Origin: Mucilaginibacter jinjuensis
Lineage (GTDB): Bacteria; Bacteroidota; Bacteroidia; Sphingobacteriales; Sphingobacteriaceae
Direction: 5' to 3'
Assembly: GCF_028596025.1 (NCBI RefSeq)
Contig: NZ_CP117167.1
Coordinates: 1,984,001 to 2,048,000 of the forward strand
DNA: 64,000 bases
The notes beneath the pieces are model-generated. The model was not told the DNA's origin. It saw only the letters and a program-made list of their open reading frames with translations, and searched no databases. Both the position numbers and the translations under genes were made by a program. Positions 9,373 to 17,973 of the stretch are shown piece by piece; the stretch's first letter is position 1, and every line of letters begins with the position of its first letter.

Positions 9373-9966
9373 TTGTCTAAAAATCTATACCTAAATAAGT
9401 GGGGCAAGATACCTGTTCCAGTAAAGCGCTTTATTTTACATGCGCTGTTGATACTTGTTGTATGGAAACTGTTATATCTTTTATTGCTTCCGGCACGTGT
9501 ATTAGACAAACCTCTCAGCTACGCAGTGGGCATTGGCACCACCTGGACACTCAATACCTTCAGCCATTCCACTGATTTTAGTGAAAAAAGCCAAATGGGT
9601 ATTATTCCTTCAGATAGCGGCCCGTCAGCTGCGCCGCTCGAAAATATCTATATTCATGATTGGAATGTGGTATCGATAGAAGATGGTTGTAACGGGCTGG
9701 AACTGATGGTATTGTACATCGGCTTTATAGTATGTATGCCTGCTACACTCAAAAGAAAGGTAATATTCGGTATTATTGGCCCTTTGCTTATTTATGTAGT
9801 TAATGTGCTGCGCTGCGCTGGCGTGGCTTACATCATTATTTATTACCCAAAGTTTGCCGATTTTGCACATCACTACGTATTCACTTTTGTAGTTTATGGC
9901 TTTATAATTGGTATGTGGCTAATTTTCTCAAAAAAGCTTAATCTTGAGCATGCGCAAACTGAGTAA
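9373..9966 (+). CDS. Exosortase family protease (XrtX/XrtY-like)
   Basis: The 197-aa protein is a multi-spanning membrane protein carrying the three catalytic residues of the exosortase/archaeosortase fold: Cys106 in DGCNGLE, Arg147 in NVLRC and His166/167 in AHHYVF, each at a membrane boundary. Exosortases are transpeptidases that cleave C-terminal sorting signals after Sec export. It is the short form without an EpsI-type extra domain. The start is TTG at 9373, since the next Met is at residue 75, inside the family domain. Its downstream neighbour overlaps it by 17 bp. The subfamily name is from memory and not verified. Confidence 0.85.
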   Translation: MSKNLYLNKWGKIPVPVKRFILHALLILVVWKLLYLLLLPARVLDKPLSYAVGIGTTWTLNTFSHSTDFSEKSQMGIIPSDSGPSAAPLENIYIHDWNVVSIEDGCNGLELMVLYIGFIVCMPATLKRKVIFGIIGPLLIYVVNVLRCAGVAYIIIYYPKFADFAHHYVFTFVVYGFIIGMWLIFSKKLNLEHAQTE

Positions 9967-10363
9967 CCGCCAAATTTATTGGATAGGGTTTATCATTATT
10001 GTTATCATCTATTCATTGTATAACCTTTACCTGGTTGATGTGGGGTATTATCAGTCCATCCCACGTAAAGCAAGGCATATTGGCAAATTTTTATCTATTC
10101 TCATCATATATGGCACAGGTACGCTTGCGCTGCGCCGTACCACTACAGAGTGGATGATGTATATCTGGCACCTCATCCATGTCATTATTATCGTTTTATT
10201 ACTATTGCTTGGCCTTTACGACTGGAGTTTTGGCAAACTATCCATACAGATGCATAATATAGCCAATACATTATTTGAATTTCTGATTTCGCCGGTGATT
10301 TACATTGCCGTAGGTATACTCAATAATAAATTTGGCTCGAAGGAAACGTCGACCCTTAATTAA
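9950..10363 (+). CDS. Small four-helix membrane protein coupled to the exosortase
   Basis: The 137-aa product (ATG at 9950; a TTG two codons earlier is also possible) has four hydrophobic segments, starting with IYWIGFIIIVIIYSLYNLYL. Its start lies inside the 3' end of the exosortase gene, so the two are translationally coupled. I see no catalytic motif. I recall an 'XrtX-associated membrane protein' in related genomes, which would fit this position, but this was not checked. A partner or chaperone for the exosortase is the best inference from context. Confidence 0.65.
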   Translation: MRKLSNRQIYWIGFIIIVIIYSLYNLYLVDVGYYQSIPRKARHIGKFLSILIIYGTGTLALRRTTTEWMMYIWHLIHVIIIVLLLLLGLYDWSFGKLSIQMHNIANTLFEFLISPVIYIAVGILNNKFGSKETSTLN

Positions 10364-10434
10364 CATAAGGAACCAAGCAAAATGTAAAGTAGCCATCAAG
10401 GAGACGGCTCTTTATATATAAATCTGATTCCCGG

Positions 10435-12045
10435 TTAATCAATTGAATGTATGGCCGCTGACGCAAACTTGTTGGCAATCTCTTGGTTTTCAATACCCTT
10501 ATATTGGTTCATGTTTTCTTTAAAAAGCTCGAACAACTGGCGGGCCTTTGCTTCATAACTTGCAACGCTTGGCCATGTTTTTATAGGGTTTAGAAGAGCA
10601 TCGGGGACACCGGGGCATGTTTGGGGCATCATCAGTTCAAACAGGGGCAATTTGTCGTACTTTACCCCGGAGAGGCTTCCATTGATTGCTGCGCTGATGA
10701 TCGACCGTGTAAAATGAAGCTTAATTCTTTCGCCGATCCCATAAGGGCCACCTGTCCAGCCGGTATTAATCAACCATACCTGTACGTTGTTTTCTTTGAT
10801 CCGTTCCTCCAGTAATCCGGCGTATTGAAAAGGATGTAAAGGAAGAAAAGCTTTGCCGAAACAAGCAGAAAACGTAGCTGTGGGTTCGTTTATACCGTGC
10901 TCTGTGCCGGCAACCTTGGCGGTGTAACCGGCTATAAAATAGTGCATCGCCTGTTCTGTGGTTAATTTCGAAATGGGTGGTAATACACCAAAAGCATCAG
11001 CCGTTAGAAAAAATATGTGACGGGGTATAGGGCCAACAGCTGGTTTTGCCACACCCGGGATAAAATTGAGCGGGTAGGAAACCCGCGTATTTTCTGTCTT
11101 CGAAATATTATTAAAATCAACTGTTTGTGTTCCCGGATAAAAAGAAACATTTTCGAGTAGTGCCCCACGTTTGAGCGCTGCATAGATCTGCGGCTCTTTA
11201 TCCTTGTTTAAGTTAACTGTTTTTGCATAACATCCACCTTCGAAGTTGAATAGCGCGTTATTACTCCAGCCATGTTCATCGTCGCCGATTAGCCTGCGTT
11301 CAGGGTCGGCGGATAAAGTGGTTTTGCCTGTTCCTGAAAGCCCGAAAAAGATCGCACTTTCACCATCTGTTCCCGTATTTGCGGCACAGTGCATCGGTAA
11401 AACACCTTTTTGTGGTAACAAAAAGTTAAGCACAGAAAAGATGCCTTTTTTGATCTCTCCTGTATACCCCGTTCCACCTATCAGGATCACTTTTCTGGTG
11501 AAATTAATGATCGAAAAATTATGTTGCCGGGTTTGGTCTTCTTTCGGGTCTGCACAGAAACCGGGTGCTGCAATTACCGTCCAATCTGGTTGCAAACCCA
11601 CATTTCCTTCTGTGCTGATAAACAGATTGTATGCAAACAGGCTTTGATAGGCGGTTTCTGTAATTACCCGGAGAGAAATCTGATGATCGGGGTCTGCACA
11701 GGCAGCTGCGTCACGGACAAAGAAAGGCCTGGCATTAAGATAGGTGATCATTTGGTACTGGAGTCGCTCGAATGCTTCCGGCGAAAAAGGGATGTTGATG
11801 TCATTCCACCATACCGTTTCTGCTGTAACGTCGTCTTTGACGATAAAACGGTCTTTGGGCGAACGGCCTGTAAATTCCCCTGTGTCTACCGCCAGTATAT
11901 TTTGATCTGTAAGCAATCCTTCCCTGTTTTCAACAGCATAACGGGTGAGGAGTTCCGGAGAAAACTGATAAAAGCAAGTAGTGTTAAGGGGAAATCCCAG
12001 GTAAGTTAGGTCAAACTTGGTTAGGGTATATGCGTTTGTCATCAT
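10435..12045 (-). CDS. pckA: Phosphoenolpyruvate carboxykinase (ATP)
   Basis: The 536-aa length is normal for ATP-dependent PEPCK. The kinase-specific P-loop (GLSGTGKTTLSADPERRLIG), the metal-binding DDEHGW segment and the GRSPKDRF substrate-binding motif near residue 60 are intact, as is the C-terminal NTGWTGGPYGIGERI. The enzyme converts oxaloacetate and ATP to phosphoenolpyruvate and CO2 in gluconeogenesis. It starts 12 bp after fbp, so the two gluconeogenic enzymes form an operon. A weak imperfect hairpin at about 10384-10411 may end the convergent transcripts. Confidence 0.97.
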   Translation of the reverse strand: MMTNAYTLTKFDLTYLGFPLNTTCFYQFSPELLTRYAVENREGLLTDQNILAVDTGEFTGRSPKDRFIVKDDVTAETVWWNDINIPFSPEAFERLQYQMITYLNARPFFVRDAAACADPDHQISLRVITETAYQSLFAYNLFISTEGNVGLQPDWTVIAAPGFCADPKEDQTRQHNFSIINFTRKVILIGGTGYTGEIKKGIFSVLNFLLPQKGVLPMHCAANTGTDGESAIFFGLSGTGKTTLSADPERRLIGDDEHGWSNNALFNFEGGCYAKTVNLNKDKEPQIYAALKRGALLENVSFYPGTQTVDFNNISKTENTRVSYPLNFIPGVAKPAVGPIPRHIFFLTADAFGVLPPISKLTTEQAMHYFIAGYTAKVAGTEHGINEPTATFSACFGKAFLPLHPFQYAGLLEERIKENNVQVWLINTGWTGGPYGIGERIKLHFTRSIISAAINGSLSGVKYDKLPLFELMMPQTCPGVPDALLNPIKTWPSVASYEAKARQLFELFKENMNQYKGIENQEIANKFASAAIHSID

Positions 12046-12057
12046 GTTTGTCTATAG

Positions 12058-13068
12058 TTAAAAAACAAATTCTGCCGCTGTAGTCATCAACTCGGCAGTT
12101 AAAACCAGTTCTGTAGAGCCAATGAAAATTGCTGTTCGCTGATGTAAGGTCTCTGGCTCGAGCTCCAGTATCCGCCGGCAACCATTAGTTGCGCGCCCAC
12201 CGGCTTGTTCTACAATTAGCGACATCGGGTTGCATTCATAAAGCAGTCGTAACTTTCCCTTTGGGTATGCTGCCGTAACCGGATAGATAAAGATCCCGCC
12301 CTTAATTAGAGTACGGTGAATGTCTGCAACCATAGAACCGGTGTAGCGTGAAATGTAAGGCCTGTTACTTGTCGGGTCTTCTGTCTGGCAGTATTTGATG
12401 AATTTCTTCACGCCATCAGGGAAATGCACATAATTACCTTCATTAATGGCATAAATATTCCCGTTTTCGGGAATTTGCATATTGGGATGTGACAGGCAAA
12501 ATTCGCCGATTGAGGGATCGAGCGTAAAGCCGTTCACACCTTTGCCTGTTGTGTAAACAAGCATGGTAGATGAACCGTAAATGATATAACCGGCGGCAAC
12601 CTGCATGGTACCTTTCTGTAAAACATCGTCCAGCGTTGCCCTGGCAGACGACCGTTTCCGGCAAATCGAAAAGATGGTACCAACGGCTATATTAACGTCG
12701 ATATTGGAAGAGCCATCCAGCGGATCTATCGCCACGATATAACTGGCGTTCTTTGATACGCCTGTATCCAGGTATAGGATGTCTTCATTTTCTTCCGAAG
12801 CTACGATACAGCATTCGCCCCCGTGTTTTAGCGCAGAAATAAACTGTTCGTTGGCATACACATCCAGTTTTTGCTGTTGTTCGCCCTGGGTATTCCCATT
12901 TCCTGTGCCCCCTAAAATATCAACAAGCCCGGCTTTATTAACCTCCCGGTTTACGATCTTGGCTGCAATGCCAATGTCTCGCAACAATCGGGAAAGTTCA
13001 CCCTTTGCATAGGGGAAGTCTGCCTGCTTCTCAATAATAAACTGTCCCAATGTTTTAACTTCTTTCAT
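12058..13068 (-). CDS. fbp: Class I fructose-1,6-bisphosphatase
   Basis: The 336-aa protein has the class I FBPase metal site [12 protein letters not shown], the upstream EEN metal ligands (VASEENEDI) and the substrate-binding YIPRYTGSM-like stretch ([15 protein letters not shown]), plus the KGKLRLLYE lysine segment. It hydrolyses fructose 1,6-bisphosphate to fructose 6-phosphate, the committed step of gluconeogenesis. It leads the fbp-pckA operon. The divergent gene pair at 13506 shares its upstream region. Confidence 0.96.
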   Translation of the reverse strand: MKEVKTLGQFIIEKQADFPYAKGELSRLLRDIGIAAKIVNREVNKAGLVDILGGTGNGNTQGEQQQKLDVYANEQFISALKHGGECCIVASEENEDILYLDTGVSKNASYIVAIDPLDGSSNIDVNIAVGTIFSICRKRSSARATLDDVLQKGTMQVAAGYIIYGSSTMLVYTTGKGVNGFTLDPSIGEFCLSHPNMQIPENGNIYAINEGNYVHFPDGVKKFIKYCQTEDPTSNRPYISRYTGSMVADIHRTLIKGGIFIYPVTAAYPKGKLRLLYECNPMSLIVEQAGGRATNGCRRILELEPETLHQRTAIFIGSTELVLTAELMTTAAEFVF

Positions 13069-13505
13069 GTTGCTTAGTGTATTTATTAGGTGTTTCTTTA
13101 TTTGTCGCCCTATGATATAAACGAAACTAAATGATCTTAATAGTGAAACGAAAGGCCTATGTGTAATTTATTTTTTTTGAGAATAGGAAAAATTAAAAGT
13201 GGCTTAGTGTAACAGATTGTATGAAATACACTTTCGTGGCCGCGTAGCAGGTAATTCTCCGGCCGAACCTGCATTTTGTCTTTAATATCCGTTGAAATGA
13301 GGGTGAAAAGCCTGAAAAATCGGATAATCCCCCGATAATCACTATACCCATAGCATTTGCTTTTCTGAAAACAGACATTTGATGTAACCAATTAAGGGCC
13401 GCCGGGCCGCTATACTTTTGCACTGCTTTTGCCATAAACGCAGCCAGTGCAAACAAAGTTCAGCGTACTGCAGGTCCTTACCATAATCTTTAAACCTATA
13501 TAATT
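13069..13505. other. Divergent promoter region fbp / DUF1015
   Basis: The 437-bp stretch has no supported gene; two overlapping minus-strand frames here have no recognisable domain. A candidate Bacteroidota -7 box, TACTTTTG, lies at 13413-13420 on the plus strand, but no TTTG sits 19 bp upstream. The 5' leader to the DUF1015 start would be about 80 nt. Confidence 0.4.
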
Positions 13506-14648
13506 ATGCCAACTATCAAAGCTTTTTGTGCATACACCGCATTTTGGGATGCGGATGAAGAATTAATAGAAGCCGGCCAGTCGCTGTATTCCCGTAACTT
13601 ATCCATAGACCGCCAGGGCAAGCATTTCCAGAGTCAGCAGCTTGAAGCAATCGGGAAGGCAGCTTTCTATATTTATGAATTGCGGGCACAGGGCGAATCG
13701 TACACAGGTGTTTGGGCCTTAACCTCATTTGCGGATATCAACAATGGACGAATTAAAGGGTGTGAACAGAAATGTGTTGATGATTGTGGGGGTAGGACTG
13801 TACACCGGGGTGAGGATAATCCTGATGCCAGCCCCGTATTGATCGCTTATCCGGCGGATCCCCAAATTGAGGAATTGATCGCCCGGGCAAAACTGACTAC
13901 TACTCCGAAAATGATCAGTTTGGGAGAACAGGAAAACTGGCTTTGGACAGTTAGCGAGCCTACATTGATGGAAGAGTTAGTGAAGGCTTTTGGGGAATTG
14001 GGTACAGTGTTTCTTGCCGATGGGCATAATCGTATACCAGGGATGGCAAGCGTGCCTGGTCCGCAACCCAATCATGATGAATTGCACTTGGTCGGTCAGT
14101 CCGTTTATTTATCAACTTTGTATATGGCCGAAAACCAACTCAGGTCTCTGCCTTGCCACAAGTTATTGAAACCGGGGCATCCCATCAATCCGGAAAGTAT
14201 TCTTCAGGTTATTGAGAAAAATTTTGAAATTATGGCTTCACCAGGTAACATGCCGATTGAGCCGGACCGGGCGCACCGGTTCGGCCTATACCTGGATGGC
14301 AGATGGTACCAGTTGATATTAAGGCAGCATGCACTCAATGGCGCCTCGTTTACCGGCCGGCTCGACGGGAATATTTTATACAGCCATATTCTTTTACCCA
14401 CGCACCTGCTTCCGGGTTCGGCGCAGGGAGTTTCCCATATTGGAGGGGCGCAAGCCCTGCAGGAATTAACCGGATTGCTGGTTAAAGACTGTAGCCTGAT
14501 TGCTTTTACGCTTTATCCCGCCTCCTTAAATCTAATCATGTCAGTAGGCTACACTGATGGGACGCTCGAGCCGGGGACAAACTGGATTGAACCCAAAATC
14601 CCTGAGAACGTGCTGATTTGCAATATTAATGCAACGATGCCCTTATGA
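13506..14648 (+). CDS. DUF1015 family protein (SerK-like)
   Basis: The 380-aa product resembles the DUF1015 family, whose hallmark ADGHHR motif appears here as ADGHNR near residue 178; the YLSTLYM and VSHIGGAQAL segments also fit. Archaeal relatives include a free serine kinase (SerK), but most bacterial members are uncharacterised, so no substrate is assigned. The protein is short for the family and has an unusual Cys/Gly-rich stretch near residue 95 (EQKCVDDCGGR). Its last codons overlap the ATG of the sigma-factor gene by 4 bp, so the two are translationally coupled. Confidence 0.65.
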   Translation: MPTIKAFCAYTAFWDADEELIEAGQSLYSRNLSIDRQGKHFQSQQLEAIGKAAFYIYELRAQGESYTGVWALTSFADINNGRIKGCEQKCVDDCGGRTVHRGEDNPDASPVLIAYPADPQIEELIARAKLTTTPKMISLGEQENWLWTVSEPTLMEELVKAFGELGTVFLADGHNRIPGMASVPGPQPNHDELHLVGQSVYLSTLYMAENQLRSLPCHKLLKPGHPINPESILQVIEKNFEIMASPGNMPIEPDRAHRFGLYLDGRWYQLILRQHALNGASFTGRLDGNILYSHILLPTHLLPGSAQGVSHIGGAQALQELTGLLVKDCSLIAFTLYPASLNLIMSVGYTDGTLEPGTNWIEPKIPENVLICNINATMPL

Positions 14649-15502
14649 GAAATTTGCAAATCACCCATAGCATTACGGATACAGAATCATCTGTAGTGAG
14701 CACCTATTTGCTGGAAGTGGCCAGGACTAACCTGATTGGCCCCGAAGAAGAAGCCGCATTAGCACGTAGAATTAAGACCGGAGATGCAGCCGCTCTCGAA
14801 AAACTGATTAAGGCTAATTTAAGGTTTGTAATATCTGTCGCCAAAAAGTACCAGGGGCAAGGTCTTCCTTTAGCTGACCTGATTAGCGAAGGTAATGCCG
14901 GCCTGATTAAAGCGGCACGCCTTTTTGATGAAACAAGGGGTTTTCGCTTTATCTCTTTTGCAGTATGGTGGATCCGGCAATCTATTATGCTTGCGATTGC
15001 AGAACAGACCCGGATGGTTCGTTTACCCATGAACAGGATTAATTTGCTGACAAAGATGAAATCTTGTGCCGCAGAGCTGGAGCAAAGGCTCAGCCGCACG
15101 CCGGAAATCGGGGAGCTGGCAGAATTTATGGAAGCCAGGGAAGGGCAGCTTTATGAGCTGTTAGGCAGTAGCGGGCGCACCATTAGCTTTGATGTGCAGA
15201 TTGGATCAAATGAAGATTATACCCTAATTGATCAGTTATGGAATGAAGAACACCTTGCCGACCGGCTATTGGAACAGGAATCTTCTCATTTAGCGATAGC
15301 CCAATTGCTCGGACGGCTTACCCCAAGGGAAAGGGAGGTAGTAGAACTATGTTACGGGCTTAACGGACAGATGCAGTTAACGCCGGAAGATATTGCCGGG
15401 CAATTGGGTATCACAACCGAGCGGGTGAGGCAATTGAAACGGAGCAGCGTGCAAAAAATGGCCGCGATGATTGCCGCACACCCTGGTTGGTTTGATAATT
15501 GA
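14645..15502 (+). CDS. RpoD-like primary-type sigma factor paralogue
   Basis: The 285-aa protein starts MRNLQITHSITD, close to the Bacteroidota housekeeping sigma factor (recalled start MRQLKITKSIT). It has region 1.2 (LIGPEEEAALARRI), region 2 (ANLRFVISVAKKYQGQGL, the DETRGFRFISFAVWWIRQSI promoter-melting segment), region 3 and region 4 (LTPREREVVELCYG, ITTERVRQLKR). Region 1.1 is absent, as is normal in this phylum. Compared with the housekeeping form it is more diverged in regions 3 and 4, so I read it as an alternative group 2-like sigma. Start overlap with the DUF1015 gene (ATGA) suggests joint control. Confidence 0.85.
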   Translation: MRNLQITHSITDTESSVVSTYLLEVARTNLIGPEEEAALARRIKTGDAAALEKLIKANLRFVISVAKKYQGQGLPLADLISEGNAGLIKAARLFDETRGFRFISFAVWWIRQSIMLAIAEQTRMVRLPMNRINLLTKMKSCAAELEQRLSRTPEIGELAEFMEAREGQLYELLGSSGRTISFDVQIGSNEDYTLIDQLWNEEHLADRLLEQESSHLAIAQLLGRLTPREREVVELCYGLNGQMQLTPEDIAGQLGITTERVRQLKRSSVQKMAAMIAAHPGWFDN

Positions 15503-15622
15503 TTCTCTAAATTGTGCAGTGCCGGTAAGCAAGGTTAAAATTTGTTAATATGCGTACTATTTTGAGTAATATTGTGAACCAATTATTCTATTGCAGTACC
15601 GCTGCAAAACCATTTTATTTTT

Positions 15623-16111
15623 ATGCCAAACACGTTTGACGAAATAGATACCGGCATTTTAACGCTATTGCAGCAAAATGGCCACCTGACTCATAAAGAT
15701 ATAGGTGAAAAACTAAATAAAAGCCCTTCCACAATACAGGAAAGGGTAAGACGCCTGCAAAAAGAGGGATATATTAAGGGCTATGTTGCCATAATCGATC
15801 ATCATAAGGTTGGTCTGGGACTGATTTGTTTTACCCATATCAAGATCAAAGATCACCTGCATGAAAATTTAAGCCGCTTCGCAGAGGAAATCGTAAAGTT
15901 TGGCGAAGTACAGGAATGTTTTAAAGTATCCGGGGAGTTTGATTTTATTCTCAGGATAGCGGCCCCGGACCTGGCTAGTTATGATGATTTTCTGGCTAAT
16001 GTGATCTCTAAAATTGTGCCCTTGGGTAATATGTACTCTACATTTGTGCTACAAGAGGTAAAAACAGGGGGGACCCTGCCTATAGGTATGCCTAAAAAGC
16101 AGATGGTATAG
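15623..16111 (+). CDS. Lrp/AsnC family transcriptional regulator
   Basis: The 162-aa protein has an N-terminal winged helix (DTGILTLLQQNGHLTHKDIG, then SPSTIQERVRRLQKEGYIKG) and a C-terminal RAM ligand-binding domain with VQECFKVSGEFDFILRI. Family members bind amino acids and form octamers that wrap DNA. It stands alone, 120 bp after the sigma gene, and ends before a terminator hairpin. Its target is unknown. Confidence 0.93.
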   Translation: MPNTFDEIDTGILTLLQQNGHLTHKDIGEKLNKSPSTIQERVRRLQKEGYIKGYVAIIDHHKVGLGLICFTHIKIKDHLHENLSRFAEEIVKFGEVQECFKVSGEFDFILRIAAPDLASYDDFLANVISKIVPLGNMYSTFVLQEVKTGGTLPIGMPKKQMV

Positions 16112-16149
16112 CAAGTAGAAATTTATTGATTTGTAAAAGTATGATACGA

Positions 16150-16184
16150 AAAATGGCGGTCCACTGAAGCGGAGCCGCCATTTT
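16150..16184 (+). terminator. Terminator after the Lrp gene
   Basis: A perfect 10-bp stem, AAAATGGCGG (16150-16159) with CCGCCATTTT (16175-16184), sits 38 bp after the lrp stop and is followed by an AT-rich tail. It can work in both directions. Confidence 0.75.
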
Positions 16185-16279
16185 ATTAACTTAACTAAAC
16201 TCACTTTTACGAAATGAAAAACGATAAAGAACGAATATGACCTACTGTCTGGACTTGCTAAATGGCTAAAGAAGTAAGT

Positions 16280-16335
16280 TAATAATTAATCAAAGAAGAG
16301 GCCGGGAGAAAAGTCTCTTCTTTGATTAATTATTA
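16280..16335 (-). terminator. 21-bp perfect inverted repeat between convergent genes
   Basis: Positions 16280-16300 and 16315-16335 are perfectly complementary over 21 bp, with a 14-nt loop. It lies 23 bp beyond the stop of the minus-strand gene at 16359 and is likely its terminator, although the stem is unusually long and AT-rich for that task. Confidence 0.6.
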
Positions 16336-16358
16336 GGCTGCCTAAACTGAAAAATATG

Positions 16359-17114
16359 TTAATCTTTATCGCTCAAAATTTTAGCGATACGGCTATTAAT
16401 ATCTATCAGGTGATATCGGGTAGCCTGATCGTGAATAGCAGGTAATGCCCCCTCAATTCTTTTCTTCAGTGCAGCAATATCAGCCCTACAGTCGGATGAT
16501 ACATCGCTATCAGTCGTAGGGGATGGGCCTTGCACATTTGCACCAGGCTTTACAATTAAACCCAGTTGACTGATATACATTTTTTGAAGGTTACGACGGT
16601 ATATATCAATGGGACTGTGCGTGTTTAACTCTTCCCAAATTCCGCGCTCTAAATCCTTCAAATATTCCGGCAGCGTATACGGGTCTTTTGCAGTTTGCGA
16701 GATAGAAACTATGTTGAGCATTACTTTTGGACTTACACAAGTGGCAAGGGCAAGGCCCTGAAGTCCTTTAATTTCTTCTACAGGTTTTATGCCGATCCTT
16801 TGAACCATAATTGGCTCAATAAGCCATTTTGGTGTTTGGAAAACTTCGCTGGCATAATAAGTTACGGCTTCTTTTTGCCGGATACGGGGCACAGGGATAA
16901 ATACAGGGCCGCTTTGCAGATCTGTTTTGGAGTTAATATATCTTTTCCCCAGAAAACTGCCTACGTGATTCATAAATGTAATATATTCACCTTCTACTGC
17001 TTTATACATCCCCAATAAATTATCCTGAAAGTCATCTTCCTCTTTTGTCCATTCGGGCAGGCCTTTCATCACTCTTTTCAGGTTTTTAATGCCGTAATGA
17101 TTTGCTTTTTCAGG
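16359..17114 (-). pseudogene. C-terminal remnant of a zinc metalloprotease (DUF5117/DUF4953 type)
   Basis: The translated part (237 codons from a GTG at 17072, or 236 from ATG at 17069) resembles the C-terminal end of large zinc-dependent metalloproteases of Bacteroidota: GPVFIPVPRIRQKEAVTYY, WLIEPIMVQRI, YTLPEYLKDLERGIWEEL and IDIYRRNLQKMYISQLG. No HExxH catalytic motif is present. The reading frame continues upstream without a good start as GIKNLKRV before a stop at 17117-17115, which also looks like family sequence. That suggests the gene lost its roughly 600-residue N-terminal part. A free-standing domain gene is the alternative. The family link is from memory. Confidence 0.6.
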
Positions 17115-17175
17115 TTAAGCCTTAATGAATGCCTGTCTTTTCAGGTGTGTTAAAGGTGATCGTTAAAATTTATTT

Positions 17176-17208
17176 GCGAGGCCGGCTTCAGCCGTGCCTC
17201 GCTTTTTT
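17176..17208 (+). terminator. Orphan plus-strand terminator before tetR
   Basis: The stem GCGAGGC (17176-17182) with GCCTCGC (17196-17202) is followed by a run of seven T. It ends about 22 bp before the tetR ATG, yet no plus-strand gene lies upstream. It may be left over from a lost gene or act as an attenuator. Confidence 0.65.
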
Positions 17209-17230
17209 TCATGTAACAAATATTATTATT

Positions 17231-17833
17231 ATGGGCAGCAAAGAGCGGATGCAACGTTGTAAGGACAAAGTCTACAACGGCATTCTTAATGCAGCGATGG
17301 ACATTCTCAAAACCGAAGGATGCGAGTCTTTAAGCGTTAGGAAAATTGCAGAAAAGATAGAATACAGTGTGCCGGTGATCTATTCTTATTTTTTGAATAA
17401 GGAGGCAGTTCTCATCGAATTATCGAGAAGGGGATTTGCGACATTGGTTAATTGCGTAGAAAAGGCGCTTATCGGATTAACTGACCCAGAAGCGAGAATG
17501 GAATCTATGCTGACAGCGCATATCAGATTTGCACAAAAAGAAAGCGAATTGTATCAATTAATGTATACTGTAGGTATCCATGTCACCGATGTTGAGGAGA
17601 CTTTCCCTATTTTAAAAGATATCAGCAATCTTTTCCGAAAAGAACTAAATGGGTTAAGAAAGGACATTTCAGTTACTGAAAGTTCCTTCCGTAGTAATTA
17701 CCTAACGTTTCTATCCATTGCCCATGGCCTTGCTACACTAAATCTCTACTTTAGAAACTTAGACCCGGTTGCAAATTGCACGGTGTTGAAAAGAGCAGTT
17801 CGCGGTATAATCAGTTCTATAGATTTTGAATAG
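17231..17833 (+). CDS. TetR/AcrR family transcriptional regulator
   Basis: I place the start at ATG 17231 (200 aa) rather than at an upstream in-frame codon at 17129, because the terminator hairpin at 17176-17208 would fall inside the longer frame and the HTH begins normally after MGSKER. The helix-turn-helix is ESLSVRKIAEKIEYSVPVIY followed by SYFLNKEAVLIEL, typical of TetR. The C-terminal ligand domain is all-helical and not diagnostic. Target genes are unknown; the next plus-strand gene is a membrane protein 140 bp away. Confidence 0.9.
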   Translation: MGSKERMQRCKDKVYNGILNAAMDILKTEGCESLSVRKIAEKIEYSVPVIYSYFLNKEAVLIELSRRGFATLVNCVEKALIGLTDPEARMESMLTAHIRFAQKESELYQLMYTVGIHVTDVEETFPILKDISNLFRKELNGLRKDISVTESSFRSNYLTFLSIAHGLATLNLYFRNLDPVANCTVLKRAVRGIISSIDFE

Positions 17834-17973
17834 CCGCAGAAATTATCCACATCAATCACTTACATAGTTTCAACAAGTACTCAATGGTTGAGCTTCTCAA
17901 CAACATAGATTGAGCTGCTAAAGAAACCTGCCAATTGCCCTATATCACCATCTTTGTTATTTAAGCAAATTGC

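Noticed and set aside
10384..10411. Terminator between the exosortase operon and pckA
   Set aside because: The stem AAAG(T)AGCC/GGCTCTTT has a bulge and a weak T tract; too weak to list as a feature.
11246..11647. 133-aa plus-strand frame inside pckA
   Set aside because: It is the antisense shadow of pckA; the pckA motifs are on the other strand and its codons follow the genome pattern.
13137..13456. Two overlapping 84-87-aa minus-strand frames in the fbp upstream gap
   Set aside because: No domain, no sensible start context, and the region must hold two divergent promoters.
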